Counted from the stretch's first letter, positions 1 through 10,800 are shown. The stretch is 36,973 nt of DNA from Bacteroidales bacterium (GCA_012729225.1 JAAYDO010000102.1:1-36973), one strand, 5' to 3'. Numbers and translations: made by a program. Notes: generated by a model from the letters alone, not told the origin.

Positions 1-33
1 ATATATTATATATAATGTGTAGGACTGATCAAA

Positions 34-1998
34 TTACCAGAGAAGAATGTAAAGAACCATTGTAATCACACAGATGCCAAGTGCACCGTATGCATATCCT
101 GATGAAGTCTCGAAGAGAGTAATATCAACAGGAAGAGCCTTTGGATCCTTCTTCGTCTCTTTAGCGTTAGAGATGAGGAAGATAGCACCAGTAGCAATGA
201 GTACTCCGAAGAAGTAGAATGCCTGGAAGCCAATATCGTTGAGGTAAGCGAATACGTTGTTGTCTGGAGTAGCATCTGCGGGGACAGTCATGCCGCCGAT
301 GGTGACAACGAGTGCTGCTATTTCGCAGACTGCTGCACATACAGCGAGAGTGTTACCCCACTTGAGCATCGCTTTACGATCTTCCAATGATGGAAGTTCG
401 CAGTTCACATACTGTTTGCTGAGGAATGACACCACAACGAAGAATGTGAAGAGAACGATAAACACGTAACCTGCACGGAACTGGAAAGCAACATCTGGAA
501 GGAATACCTTGAAGAGGACACCCATTGGAATGGTGATAATTGCAGTCCAAACGGCAGCTGTAGAAGATGCACGCTTCCAAAGAAGACCCATACCAAATAC
601 AATCACGATACCTGGATATACGAAACTTGAGTACTCCTGAATATACTGGAATGCCTGATCAAGACCACCAAGGAGTGGTTTAACAGCGATAGCAGCAATG
701 ACGAGAGCAACTACGGCTACAATACGACCTACGTTTACCAAGTTCTTGTCAGAGGCGTTCTTGTTGATGTACTTGTTATAGATGTCCATAGTGAAGAGGG
801 TAGAAGTACTGTTGAACATAGAAGCCAAAGAAGAGATGATTGCTGCCGCAAGAGCTGCAAATGAAAGTCCTTTGATACCTGTTGGAGTAAAGTTGCGGAT
901 GAGCCATGGATAAGCGTCGTCAGCAACATTAATTGAACCCTGAAGGTTAGAGAACTGGTCTGCATTCTGAGACATGTAGTATGCGCAGATACCTGGGAGC
1001 ACCACGATGAATGGAATCAAAATCTTGAGGAAGCCTGCGAAGATAAGACCCTTCTTTGCCTCTTCAATGCTCTTGGCTGCAAGACCTTTCTGGATGATAT
1101 ACTGGTTGAAACCCCAGTAACCAAGGTTGGTTACCCAAAGTGCACCGACGATTGCTGCGATACCAGGTACGTTGTTGAATGCGCTTTGGCTGTGGCTCTC
1201 CTGAATCACAAGATGGAAGTGAGGGTCTGTTGAGTGCTCGCCTGTAGTGAGGAAGGAATAAACCTTGTTGAAGCCATCAATGAATGTGCCATCTTCGCCA
1301 GCAACAGAGCAAAGAGCGAAGTAAGCTGTGATCAAACCGCCACCCACAAGGAAGGTTACCTGCATCACGTCAGTCCATGCTACAGATGCAAGACCGCCGT
1401 AGATAGAATAGGTACCAGCGATGAGGAAGAGGGCGATGATAATAATCATTCTCATTGAAATCTCCATGCCTCCAACAGCAACTGAGAGTCCCTGAAGACC
1501 CAGAATCTGCTCAATAGCGAGTGCGCCAAGCCATGCCACAGATGTCAAATTGACAAACACATAGAGGAACAACCAAAGAATAGAGAAAGCAAGGCCTACA
1601 CCGTCGTTGTAGCGTTCACGTAAGAACTGTGGAATAGTGAAAATCTTACGCTCAATCATTGTTGGGAGCAAAAATTTCCCAATTACTACCAATGTGACGG
1701 CAGCCATGATTTCATAAGCTGCAATTGCAATACCATCAGCATAACCAGTACCAGACATACCGATGAACTGCTCTGCAGAGATGTTGGCAGCAATAAGTGA
1801 AGCACCTACTGCCCACCAAGTCAGCGTGTTGCCGGCAAGGAAATAGTCATTAGCACTCTTTCCTTTTCCGTCTTTGTCACGGCTGAGGAACATACCGAGG
1901 CTCACGAGCAAAACGATGTAAACGACCAAGATGATAAAGTCGATGGCCTCAAACCCGCTCTGACTTATCGCTTCGGTAAAACTCATTTGTGAATCCAT
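34..1998 (-). CDS. SGLT-family sodium/galactose (glucose) symporter
   Basis: A 654-aa inner-membrane transporter of the sodium:solute symporter family, with about 14 hydrophobic segments along its length. It closely resembles Vibrio vSGLT: NISAEQFIGMSG (Q77) and YEIM (E96) match the vSGLT galactose-contacting Gln69 and Glu88 region, and GYWGFNQYIIQKGLAAKS matches the segment carrying its Asn260 and Lys294. Sodium-coupled galactose uptake is therefore the best substrate guess; glucose is possible. The gene follows the lipoprotein aldose epimerase by 61 bp on the same strand and probably shares its transcript. The galactokinase upstream supports galactose. Family membership is seen directly; substrate is inferred from similarity and context. 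Confidence 0.93.
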   Translation of the reverse strand: MDSQMSFTEAISQSGFEAIDFIILVVYIVLLVSLGMFLSRDKDGKGKSANDYFLAGNTLTWWAVGASLIAANISAEQFIGMSGTGYADGIAIAAYEIMAAVTLVVIGKFLLPTMIERKIFTIPQFLRERYNDGVGLAFSILWLFLYVFVNLTSVAWLGALAIEQILGLQGLSVAVGGMEISMRMIIIIALFLIAGTYSIYGGLASVAWTDVMQVTFLVGGGLITAYFALCSVAGEDGTFIDGFNKVYSFLTTGEHSTDPHFHLVIQESHSQSAFNNVPGIAAIVGALWVTNLGYWGFNQYIIQKGLAAKSIEEAKKGLIFAGFLKILIPFIVVLPGICAYYMSQNADQFSNLQGSINVADDAYPWLIRNFTPTGIKGLSFAALAAAIISSLASMFNSTSTLFTMDIYNKYINKNASDKNLVNVGRIVAVVALVIAAIAVKPLLGGLDQAFQYIQEYSSFVYPGIVIVFGMGLLWKRASSTAAVWTAIITIPMGVLFKVFLPDVAFQFRAGYVFIVLFTFFVVVSFLSKQYVNCELPSLEDRKAMLKWGNTLAVCAAVCEIAALVVTIGGMTVPADATPDNNVFAYLNDIGFQAFYFFGVLIATGAIFLISNAKETKKDPKALPVDITLFETSSGYAYGALGICVITMVLYILLW

Positions 1999-2059
1999 TT
2001 TTTTTGATAATTGTTTTTAATTGTTATTGTTGTATTTGTTGTTATTTGGCTTTTATGCA

Positions 2060-3289
2060 TTATTCCTCAACAGAGAACACATACTTGCAATAAGAGTGGT
2101 ATGGCTTTTCTGGAGTGACGAATGGGTTGCTCAATTCCCAACCTGGCATCATGTACTTATTGGGTGAATCTGGGAACTTTTGGCTCTCAAGGCAGATAGC
2201 ACTGTGTTTCTGATACATGATACCGCCCTTGCCTGGACGAGTGCCATCTTGGAAGTTTGCTGTGTAGCATTGAACACCAGGCTCATTGGTGTACATGTCC
2301 ATCTTGATTCCAGAACGTGGATCTGTCATTGTGATGCAAATCTCATCCTGATTGCCCTTTGTGTTCAAGACCCAGTTGTGGTCGTAGCCACCACCAACAG
2401 ATTCCATCTCAGCATCCTTCTTGTCGAAATCTGTGCCGATAGCACGAGGTGTACGGAAGTCGAATACAGTTCCTTCCACAGGCTTAACTTCACCTGTTGG
2501 GATGAGGTTGTCGTCGCCTGGAGTATAGTTGTCGGCGTTCACATAAAGGATTGATTCATTGATGGTGTTTTTCATGTCGCCAGAAAGGTTGAAATAAGTA
2601 TGGTTCGTCATATTCAACACTGTTGGCTGGTCTGCTGTACCATCGTAGTTGATAACGATAGCATTGTCGTCTGTCAGTTCAAACTTCACTGTCACCTCAA
2701 CCTTGCCGGGGAACTGGTTGTCGCCATCAGGAGAGATACGCTTGAGAGTGAGCGACTGATCAGATGAATCTACAACATCGTAAACTTGATATTGCCATCC
2801 TGTGTAGCCTCCATGTAGGCATGCCACACCGTTGTTGTTCTTTGGAAGAGTGACTGTTGTGCCCTCGTAAGTGTATTCACCATTGTTGATACGGTTAGCG
2901 TAGCGACCTACAGAGCAACCGAAGTCTGTTTCATAGTTCCATGGGAAATAGTTCTCGACCTTGTCGAAACCGCAAGCAACATCCACGAAGTTCCCGTCTT
3001 TGTTTGGAACCATGATGCTGACAATACGTCCACCGAAGTTGGTGATGCAGACTTCCATGCCATTCTTGTTGGTCAGGGTGAAGAGCTTCACCTCTGTTGC
3101 ATTCGCAGAGTCTGCCATAAATGTGTTTGTTGCAGAATCGTATGCTACAGCAATGCATGTGTCATAGTCTGCTGGATTGATACCTGATTTTGTCAGTTCA
3201 GGCTGAGTTGGGTTCTGTGCAGAGTTGCATGCACATAAGAGAGCTACGGCCGTAGCACTCCCCATCAAAATTGTTTTGAAATTTCTCAT
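2060..3289 (-). CDS. galM: Aldose 1-epimerase (mutarotase), lipoprotein form
   Basis: A 409-aa galactose mutarotase-like protein with a lipoprotein signal (Lys-Arg rich start, hydrophobic core, lipobox LLCAC with Cys at about residue 19-21), so it is probably anchored in the periplasm or outer membrane. The aldose epimerase fold follows from about residue 60: CLHGGYTGW and NMTNHTYFNLSG supply the two catalytic His positions, and ICLESQKFPDSP the catalytic Glu region. It interconverts alpha and beta anomers of galactose or glucose. It sits just upstream of the SGLT-type symporter, which suggests anomer equilibration before import. A second, cytosolic-type copy is encoded at 5278-6360. About 50 residues between lipobox and catalytic fold are extra compared with that copy. 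Confidence 0.93.
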   Translation of the reverse strand: MRNFKTILMGSATAVALLCACNSAQNPTQPELTKSGINPADYDTCIAVAYDSATNTFMADSANATEVKLFTLTNKNGMEVCITNFGGRIVSIMVPNKDGNFVDVACGFDKVENYFPWNYETDFGCSVGRYANRINNGEYTYEGTTVTLPKNNNGVACLHGGYTGWQYQVYDVVDSSDQSLTLKRISPDGDNQFPGKVEVTVKFELTDDNAIVINYDGTADQPTVLNMTNHTYFNLSGDMKNTINESILYVNADNYTPGDDNLIPTGEVKPVEGTVFDFRTPRAIGTDFDKKDAEMESVGGGYDHNWVLNTKGNQDEICITMTDPRSGIKMDMYTNEPGVQCYTANFQDGTRPGKGGIMYQKHSAICLESQKFPDSPNKYMMPGWELSNPFVTPEKPYHSYCKYVFSVEE

Positions 3290-4009
3290 AATTGGGTTAG
3301 ATAATGTATTAGTTTATAAACTATTTTCAAAGTTCGGTATTTTTCACGTCTTTTTAACGATTGAAAACATGTTTTTCAACATACAGTGTGATTTTGACAC
3401 TTTTTTCTTCTGATTTGATCTGAAAAACTTTGTTTTTGATGCTTCCATATTACATGTGTTACATCCATTCGTCATAAGAAAGAGTCCGATGTCTCTCGCC
3501 GTGTATGTCATATTTCTCACTGGTGGGTAGGACATAGTGGCCTATTCACAAAAATCACAAATCCAAACATTCTCAAAATAGATATTACTGGCATGGAATA
3601 CCCGCATCTGTCTCAGCCTTCATTCCACTTTCATATTCTTTCATGCCACAAAAGAAAACCTCATGTCACTCAAGAAAAAGGTCGTGGAATTATCTAAGAC
3701 TCGTCTCGAAGGCATCTCGAAGGCATCTCGAAGGCTCGCAGAAGCATGGGGAGGGAATGTTTGTCTGTAAAGGATTCTTTTTCGTTATTGTTTCATGTCT
3801 ATTGAAAGTGAATGTGCAAGCACCTCTTGGTGGTTGGATGGAGTTTCTACGTATGAATCATGTGAGTTCGACATAAGAAGCCCATGTTTGGTTCATAGAT
3901 GATGCTCGTTCCAAACTGGAGTATGTGTTTGTTGGAAAAAGAGGAAAAAGGGAAGTCTGAATGATGCAGACTTCCCCGTATTTGTTGTCTTGAACGATTG
4001 CTGATCGAA
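3290..4009. other. 720-bp intergenic region without a credible gene
   Basis: Separates galK from the lipoprotein galM. Short ORFs here lack recognisable protein features. A weak minus-strand promoter candidate (GAACTTTG, complement of 3328-3335) lies about 40 bp before the galM start. Bases 3670-3790 hold a copy of the 11-bp-repeat element listed separately. I see nothing else I can name. Confidence 0.6.
3670..3790. repeat. Dispersed element with 11-bp tandem repeats, copy 1
   Basis: CGAAGG recurs at 3707, 3718 and 3729, an exact 11-bp period (unit CGAAGGCATCT), with a degenerate fourth unit at 3740. The flanks match those of the second copy near 20771-20836. Upstream both have CAAG(G)AAAAAGG, then GGAATT, then GTC(T/C)CGAAGG. 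Downstream both have a GGGAGG-rich stretch, then TAA(A/C)GGAT followed by a T-rich run. The T-rich end partly complements the A-rich start, so the transcript might fold. No function is known to me. Confidence 0.7.
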
Positions 4010-5176
4010 TTAGCAAAGTTTGCGTGCTCCATCTCCAATCACTACATCAATGACAATAGGTTTCTTTCCATATTTCTTCTGAAATTCACTGACAGCAGTT
4101 TTTATGAAATTGTCGTAAAGTTCTTCTGCTACAAGGTTGATGGTGCATCCACCAAAGCCTCCTCCCATCATGCGTGAACCTGTCACAGAACAATCTTTTG
4201 CAATATCGTTGAGGAAATCAAGTTCCTCGCAAGATACTTCATAATCTTTAGACAAACCATCATGAGTTTCGTACATCTTCTGGCCTACAGTTTCGTAGTC
4301 GCCTTCTTGGAGTGCATCACAAACAGCCAATACACGGTCTTTTTCTCCGAGGACAAAGGTGGCGCGCTTGATGTCTTCAGCAGACACTTTCCCCTCTATC
4401 TCCTTCAACTCTTCCCATGTGGCTTCACGTAGGGTAGTGATCTCCTTCTCCGGGTGAAGTTCCTTGATGGCTTTCACACATCTTTCGCATGAATCTCGTC
4501 GGTCATTATAAGGAGAACCTACAAGCGCATGCTTTACGCAGGAGTTGATGAGAATGAGTTTATAACCCTTTGGATTCCAGGGATAATACTCGTATTCCCC
4601 AGAGCGACAGTCTAAGCGCATGAGATTGCCTTTCTTGCCAAACACAGAGGCGAACTGATCCATAATGCCACAGTTCACTCCAATGTATTTGTGTTCTGTT
4701 GCTTGACCTACTTTGGCAAGTGTCATCTTGTCAATCTTATTATCTCCAAATAAGTCATTAACAGCATAGGCATAACAGCTTTCTAATGCTGCGGAAGAAG
4801 ACATGCCTGCACCATTTGGAACATCACCAGCAAAAGCAGTGTCGAAACCCTGAACAGGAACGCCAAGAGCCATCATCTCACGCACCACTCCATAGATGAA
4901 ACGGAAGTGTGTTGCACGTGGTCCTTTCTCATCATCGATAGAGAATTCGACATAATCTTTCATGTCAATTGAATATGCACGGATAGTGCGTGTTCCGTTC
5001 GGACGAATTTCTGCAATCATTCCTTGCTCCACAGCGCCTGGAAAAACAAAACCGCCATTATAGTCGGTATGTTCGCCTATTAGGTTGATACGTCCTGGTG
5101 AAGCATAAACAGAACCAGGCTCACCACCAAGATGCTTAATGAATCGTGAACGAACGTCGTCGATTTTTAATCTCAT
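4010..5176 (-). CDS. galK: Galactokinase
   Basis: A 388-aa GHMP kinase that phosphorylates alpha-D-galactose at C1 with ATP, the first committed Leloir step. Visible motifs are the galactokinase signature GRINLIGEHTDYNGG (residues 28-42), the ATP-binding loop GAGMSSSAALE (122-132), GIMDQFASVFG with the catalytic-base Asp at about 173, and the C-terminal GGGFGGC motif. Length is typical for the family. It lies 101 bp downstream of a cytosolic-type galM on the same strand, so the two are probably co-transcribed, with a hairpin between them. No galT or galE is present in the window. Confidence 0.97.
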   Translation of the reverse strand: MRLKIDDVRSRFIKHLGGEPGSVYASPGRINLIGEHTDYNGGFVFPGAVEQGMIAEIRPNGTRTIRAYSIDMKDYVEFSIDDEKGPRATHFRFIYGVVREMMALGVPVQGFDTAFAGDVPNGAGMSSSAALESCYAYAVNDLFGDNKIDKMTLAKVGQATEHKYIGVNCGIMDQFASVFGKKGNLMRLDCRSGEYEYYPWNPKGYKLILINSCVKHALVGSPYNDRRDSCERCVKAIKELHPEKEITTLREATWEELKEIEGKVSAEDIKRATFVLGEKDRVLAVCDALQEGDYETVGQKMYETHDGLSKDYEVSCEELDFLNDIAKDCSVTGSRMMGGGFGGCTINLVAEELYDNFIKTAVSEFQKKYGKKPIVIDVVIGDGARKLC

Positions 5177-5238
5177 AAGTTGATAAGTTTTCTTGTTTGC
5201 CCAAAAAGGCTATTAGTTAAGTTAATTATAAAGAACAC

Positions 5239-5264
5239 TCCCTCGTCCATTCATGGACGAGGGA
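5239..5264. promoter_or_regulatory. Perfect 12-bp-stem hairpin between galM and galK
   Basis: TCCCTCGTCCAT and ATGGACGAGGGA form a perfect 12-bp stem with a 2-base loop, starting 13 bp past the galM stop codon and 62 bp before the galK start. On the minus strand it is followed by an AT-rich but not poly-T stretch. That fits an mRNA-processing or partial-attenuation element between cistrons better than a full terminator. On the plus strand GTTTTTCTT follows, but no plus-strand gene ends here. Confidence 0.6.
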
Positions 5265-5277
5265 TGTGTAGTTTTTC

Positions 5278-6360
5278 TTAAAGAACATCAAACTTGTAAA
5301 TGGTCTTCTGGATGTATTTCTCACCAGGCTTTAACACAACCGATGGGAAGTATGGACGGTTTGGTGAATCAGGGAAGTGCTGAGCCTCAAGGCAGATGGC
5401 TGAGCGACGTGGGAATGTTGCTCCAAACTGACCTGATTTTCCTGTGCCAAAGTTGTCTGTGTATATCTGAAGACCTGGTTCTGTTGTGTAGGTTTCAAGC
5501 ACACGTCCTGATTGAGGATCAGTGACACGTGCTGCCAATGACAACTCGCCAACCTCTTTCTTGTTCAATACATAGTTATGGTCATAGCCAGAACCGTTCT
5601 TCAACTGTTCGTTGTCTGCATCAATCTCCTTGCCGATAGCCTTTGGACTGCGGAAGTCAAAAGGTGTGCCCTCAACCTTTAAGATTTCGCCTGTTGGAAT
5701 GCTGGTAGCGTCAATAGGGAGATAGAAGTCTGCATTCACCTCCAGCAATTGATCCATGATGTCTGGAGTTGGGTTGGCAATTCCTTGCAAAGAGAAGAAA
5801 GCGTGATGTGTCAAGTTGATGATAGTCTTCTTGTTTGTTGTAGCCAAATACTCAAGGATCAATTGATTGTCATCAGTCCATGTGAATTCAACAGAAATCT
5901 TCACTTCGCCAGAGAATCCCTCATGACCATATGGCAGGATGTAGTTTAATGATAAACTCTGATCGCCAGTTTGGTAAGCATCCCAAACTTGAACATGAAG
6001 TCCTGTTGGACCTCCATGCAGGTGGTTAGGACCATCATTCAGATCCAGCTGATACTCTTTTCCGTTAAGGGTGAACTTTCCTTTACAGATACGGTTTCCC
6101 CAACGTCCAATCAATGTGGAACGGTAAGGCTCTGGTGAATTAATGACACTCTGTATGTTGTCATGTCCCTGGATAACATTGGCCACTTTGCCATTTTTGT
6201 CAGGAACCATGATTGCACAGATTGCACCACCATAGTTGGTTATAGATACTTCGTAACCATCCTTGTTCACAAGGGTGTACAGGTCAGTTTTCTTGCCTTT
6301 CACTTCCGTCTGGAAGTCTTCGGCTTTTAGACCACTCAATTTGGGCTGAATAGTGCTCAT
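5278..6360 (-). CDS. galM: Aldose 1-epimerase (galactose mutarotase), cytosolic type
   Basis: A 360-aa aldose epimerase with no signal peptide. It keeps the family landmarks: GPNHLHGGPTGLH (first catalytic His region), NLTHHAFFSL (second His; this replaces the more usual NHTYFNL form), and ICLEAQHFPDSPN (Glu region). It would supply alpha-galactose to galactokinase, encoded immediately downstream on the same strand. The start Met is followed by a short leader and then the conserved domain from about residue 20. Together with the lipoprotein mutarotase, the cell appears able to equilibrate galactose on both sides of the inner membrane. Confidence 0.95.
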   Translation of the reverse strand: MSTIQPKLSGLKAEDFQTEVKGKKTDLYTLVNKDGYEVSITNYGGAICAIMVPDKNGKVANVIQGHDNIQSVINSPEPYRSTLIGRWGNRICKGKFTLNGKEYQLDLNDGPNHLHGGPTGLHVQVWDAYQTGDQSLSLNYILPYGHEGFSGEVKISVEFTWTDDNQLILEYLATTNKKTIINLTHHAFFSLQGIANPTPDIMDQLLEVNADFYLPIDATSIPTGEILKVEGTPFDFRSPKAIGKEIDADNEQLKNGSGYDHNYVLNKKEVGELSLAARVTDPQSGRVLETYTTEPGLQIYTDNFGTGKSGQFGATFPRRSAICLEAQHFPDSPNRPYFPSVVLKPGEKYIQKTIYKFDVL

Positions 6361-6502
6361 AGAGATTGTATTTTAAGTATGATTAATAAATCGGTTTTAG
6401 TTATCTCATTGCAAATTAAACGAAAAATATTTTACTAAACTAACTTTCCGCAATTTATTTTTTAAGTTTCTTGTTTTTTCAGCAGAAAATGGTAGAATAT
6501 TC

Positions 6503-7795
6503 TTAGACTTTGCCACATTTCAACTCGGAGAGAAGGTCTGCTACCACAAAACTGCTACCACCTACATAAATGAAATCATTCTTTTCTGCATCTTTTAGCG
6601 CAGCCTGATAAGCTTTCCCTACAGTTTGATAACTTTCTCCTCTTAGACCATATTCCAAGGCTTTTTCTTTGATTGTTTCGTGAGGCAAAGCACGTTTCAC
6701 ATTGGCTTGACAAAAATAGTAGGAGGCATGTTTAGGTAACATTTCCAAAACTCCGCTGATGTCTTTGTCATTCACCATTCCAAACACGATACGAAGGTTT
6801 GATGTGATGCTGTTCAATTGTTTTACTATCCATTTGAATCCTCCCACGTTGTGAGCAGTGTCACACACTACTTTGGGTGTCACTTTCAGTGTTTGCCATC
6901 TTCCCATCAATCCTGTCAATTCACATACATGAGCAAATCCTTCTCTGACATTTTCATCTGTGATTCTGAAACCTTTTTCTTTCAATCGGCTTATTGTGCA
7001 TAAAATAGTGTTAGTGTTCTTTTGCTGGCAATGACCACAGAGTTCACCTGTCAATAAGCCATAGTTCTTTGTTTTATAGACGACTCTACTTCCATCGAAA
7101 TCATGACTTGTCATTTCATTTTCTTCCTCAGCAAAGAAGATGGGAGCATCCATCTCTTGAGATTTCTTTATGAAGACAGGCTTTGTTTCACTCACACTTT
7201 CTCCAATCACCACAGGGGTGTTTTTCTTGATGACACCTGCTTTCTCATAGGCAATCTTTTCCAAGGTGTTGCCCAATAGAGTGACATGATCAAAACTGAT
7301 GTTTGTGATTACGCACACTTCAGGACGAATAATATTCGTGCAGTCCAATCTTCCTCCAAGCCCCACTTCTATTACAGCCACATCTATATTTTGTTCTGCA
7401 AAGTACTTGAACGCCATGGCTGTAGTAAGTTCAAAGAAAGAAGGGTGGAGCGGCTCAAAGAAGTGACGATGTTCTTTAACGAAATTGACCACATACTCTT
7501 CGCCAATCATTTCCCCATTCACTCTAATTCTTTCTCTAAAATCAATGAGGTGAGGTGAAGTGAAGAGCCCTACCTTCAATCCAGAGGCTTGTAGGATTGC
7601 GGCTAAAGTGTGAGAACATGAACCTTTACCATTTGTGCCAGCCACATGAATAGTCTTATATTGCGTGTGTGGATGTCCAAGGTGCTTATCCAATTCGAGG
7701 GTATTGTATAGACCTTCTTTGTATGCACCAACTCCTGTGTTTTGAAATAAAGGGGTAGAGGTGAACAAATAATTGATAGTCTCTTGATATGTCAT
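6503..7795 (-). CDS. folC: Bifunctional folylpolyglutamate synthase / dihydrofolate synthase
   Basis: A 430-aa Mur-ligase-family enzyme that adds glutamate to dihydropteroate and to tetrahydrofolate. The ATP-binding P-loop GTNGKGSCSH is at residues 53-62, followed by the FTSPHL and ERIRVNG motifs, then VIEVGLGGRLDCTNI, typical of FolC. The C-terminal ligase domain includes DTAHNVGG. Length matches the family. It is transcribed divergently from the sensor-kinase operon, with a clear -7 promoter box 27 bp upstream of the start. It is the first gene of the minus strand here and is separated from galM by 142 bp. Confidence 0.96.
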   Translation of the reverse strand: MTYQETINYLFTSTPLFQNTGVGAYKEGLYNTLELDKHLGHPHTQYKTIHVAGTNGKGSCSHTLAAILQASGLKVGLFTSPHLIDFRERIRVNGEMIGEEYVVNFVKEHRHFFEPLHPSFFELTTAMAFKYFAEQNIDVAVIEVGLGGRLDCTNIIRPEVCVITNISFDHVTLLGNTLEKIAYEKAGVIKKNTPVVIGESVSETKPVFIKKSQEMDAPIFFAEEENEMTSHDFDGSRVVYKTKNYGLLTGELCGHCQQKNTNTILCTISRLKEKGFRITDENVREGFAHVCELTGLMGRWQTLKVTPKVVCDTAHNVGGFKWIVKQLNSITSNLRIVFGMVNDKDISGVLEMLPKHASYYFCQANVKRALPHETIKEKALEYGLRGESYQTVGKAYQAALKDAEKNDFIYVGGSSFVVADLLSELKCGKV

Positions 7796-7821
7796 GAAAA
7801 CCTTTTTATCTTATTTTTCTA

Positions 7822-7829
7822 CAAAGTTA
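7822..7829 (-). promoter_or_regulatory. Bacteroidota -7 promoter box for folC
   Basis: The minus strand reads TAACTTTG, a match to the Bacteroidota -7 consensus TAnnTTTG, about 27 bp before the folC start codon. The -33 element is not clear. Confidence 0.65.
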
Positions 7830-7872
7830 TGAATAAATGTTGAAAAAAAAGAAGGATGTAGAATTTTTGTCT

Positions 7873-7880
7873 TATCTTTG
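7873..7880 (+). promoter_or_regulatory. Bacteroidota -7 promoter box for the sensor kinase operon
   Basis: TATCTTTG matches TAnnTTTG and lies 16 bp before the ATG of the 1409-aa sensor. The leader would be very short. It is divergent from the folC promoter 43 bp away. Confidence 0.65.
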
Positions 7881-7896
7881 CATATAATAATTCAAC

Positions 7897-10800
7897 ATGA
7901 CTACCAAACCTCGCATATTATTTGCTGTTGTGATACAGGCTGTTTTTATATTCCTGTCATCCTGTGGTCATGCGCCTAATGCAGACGTAGAACAGATTGA
8001 TTCTCTTAATATACTTGCCTATCAGATGAAGTATCGGTCTATGGATTCTGCCATGACCATTACCAACGATTTACTATATAAGTATAAGGATTCCCCTTAT
8101 AAGGATGGTTTGCATGAAGCTTTGCTCAATAAAGGCGACCTCTATGAATTGCGAATGGAGTTCGACTCAGCACAGATGCTCTACAATCATGTGTTGAAAG
8201 AGTCCAACAATGATCTTCTTTGCAGCATGGCTGATGTGAATATGATGTCTATATGCCTTAAGTTGTCGATGAGCAAGGAATTCTACGACTATCGCACAGA
8301 TGCGCAAGAGCGTATGAGTGTTGTGTCGGAGGAAGTGGAAGACATGACCGACCATCAGACATCTCTTTGGAAAGGTGTTCAGACAGACTTCCATCATGCT
8401 TCTTTAAATTATTTCATTAAAATGAGGCAGGACGACCCTGCCAAAGAAGAGATAAAATGGCTCACCGATAATCAAGAACTCTTTGAGAATGATACAATCA
8501 GATTCTCTTCTTTTCTATACTTGAAGTCTATCTGTAGTGTGTTTGACGAAGACTCAGTGAATGCAGCAGACGAACGTCAGAGCAATCTCATCCGTCTTCT
8601 TTCTCTCAGTAAACAGAGTGGCTACACCTACTATCAGGTGCTGGCTTCCAATGGATTGGCTCGTTCTGTTCTATATGGAGCACCCCTGCGCCCGTCAAGG
8701 ATGGTCTTTATTGACGAACTGATAGGAGAGTTCAGTTTTGCTCCACTTGATATTCGGTTGGCTCATCGCGCATTAAGTTTGGCGGAATCTTTTGGTAATG
8801 ATTACGTGCATACCTCAGCTTTAGTCACCTTGTCAGATTGTTTCCTGAGACAAGGAAAAGACAGTATGGCTCTTCAGCAGATGGACCGAGCGTTAGCACT
8901 CATTAATAAACATCATCAGAAGATGTCGAGGAATGGCAGATACGGTGCTGACCGAGGAAAAGATATGCTTTATGCGTATGCCCCTATGACAGATTCTCTT
9001 TCCACAGAGATGCGCTGGATTCTTGACCCTCATGTCGTTGCTGTTCCAGAGTGGATGGCTATGGTGAGAGAGCAGCTCAGCGTTATTTATGGGGCGATGG
9101 GCATGAAAACAGAATCAGATTACAACCATAACATATATTTTGACATTCTTGATGCCACTCGTCAAGACCTGCGTGCTTTGCAGGAAGAGGACAACCTGAA
9201 GGGAGAGGAGAATATGCTGAATCTGCTTCTGTGGTCATTTATCATTGTGTTTATTGTTCTGGGATGGCTTTTATACCTGTATAATAAGCGCAGTCATTTT
9301 GAATACCATAAGAAGGTGAAAATGTTGAGCAGAGTGATTGACATCTGTAAAAACATGTCATCAGCATTGAACGAAGAAATAGAAGATGTGGATGATTTGG
9401 ATGTTGCACTCCATCATATTGTTGATTCAGATGTGGAGAAACTCTTTCCCCAATTAAAAGGAAAGGACTGGACAAAAACGGACATTCATTCCATGAAGGG
9501 GTTGGATGCGGAACTTTTCCATGTGTTGCTTGTATTCTATGATTGGATGAAACAGAAGGGTTTGCAATATATACAGTTCACTGAAGAGCGTGAACGCTTA
9601 GAGAGCGAGACTTATTTGTTTGAAAAGCGATTGGAGGATAACAAACGTCAGTATATTGAGAAACTCACATCCATGTCTATCGTCAATGGTATCACCCCAT
9701 TTCTCGATCGCGCACTTCATGAAATAAACCGTCTCAAATCAGACAAAGACGCAACGCCAGAGATTGTGCGCAATCGTTTCATCTATCTGAGTGAACTGAT
9801 AGATATGATTAATGATTACAATGATGTTCTTGGTCATTGGGTCAAGATACGTCAAGGCATGGTATCGCTCAATATAGAGAATTTTGCTCTCAAGCCTTTG
9901 TTTGAGACCTTGCGCCGAGGCTCTAAGAGTTTTGATATAAAGGGTGTCTCTCTAACGGTCGATGATACTGACTGTGTGGTGAAAGCAGACAAGTCTCTCA
10001 CACTATTTATGATGAACACGCTGCTTGACAATGCTCGCAAGTACACGCCAGAAGGAGGTCAAGTGATGCTCATGGCAAAAGAAGCAGAACAGTATGTGGA
10101 AATATCTGTGAAGGACACAGGTCTTGGCATGTCTGCAGAGGATACTGATACGCTCAACAATTCTAAAGTATATGATTCCAGCAAGATTGGCACCAAAGGA
10201 AATGATGCTTCAGACATTCAGAAGAACAAGGGTTTTGGTTTTGGTCTAATGAATTGTAAAGGTATCATAGGTAAATACAAGAAAACCAATGCTGTATTCA
10301 ATGTGTGTGAATTTGGCGTAGAGAGTGAGAAAGGGAAGGGTAGCCGCTTCTTCTTCCGCTTGCCTAAGGGCATGCTAAAAACAGTTGTGGGTGTGCTACT
10401 GCTGTTGATAGGATTCAGTCCCGCAGAAGCAAAAGACAATCAGGTGACGACAGCAAGTCATTACATGGCTATGGCTCGTCAATATTCAGATAGCATTTTC
10501 TCTGCTAATGTGAATGGAAATTATGAGAAAGCCATTGTCTATGCAGATTCAACCATCTCGTATCTGAACCTTCATTGTCTTTCACTCCATCCTGAAAACA
10601 AATATCTGATGGCACTCGAAGGTCATACGATGGCTGAGATTGAATGGTGGCGACTCGGTTATGAAACAGATTATGAAATGATCATAGGTGTTCGAAACGA
10701 GGTGACCATTGCTGCCCTCGCCCTCAATCGTAATGATCTTTACCACTATAATAGTGAGGCCTTCACACGACTCTATAAGATTTCAAGCACAGACCCAACC

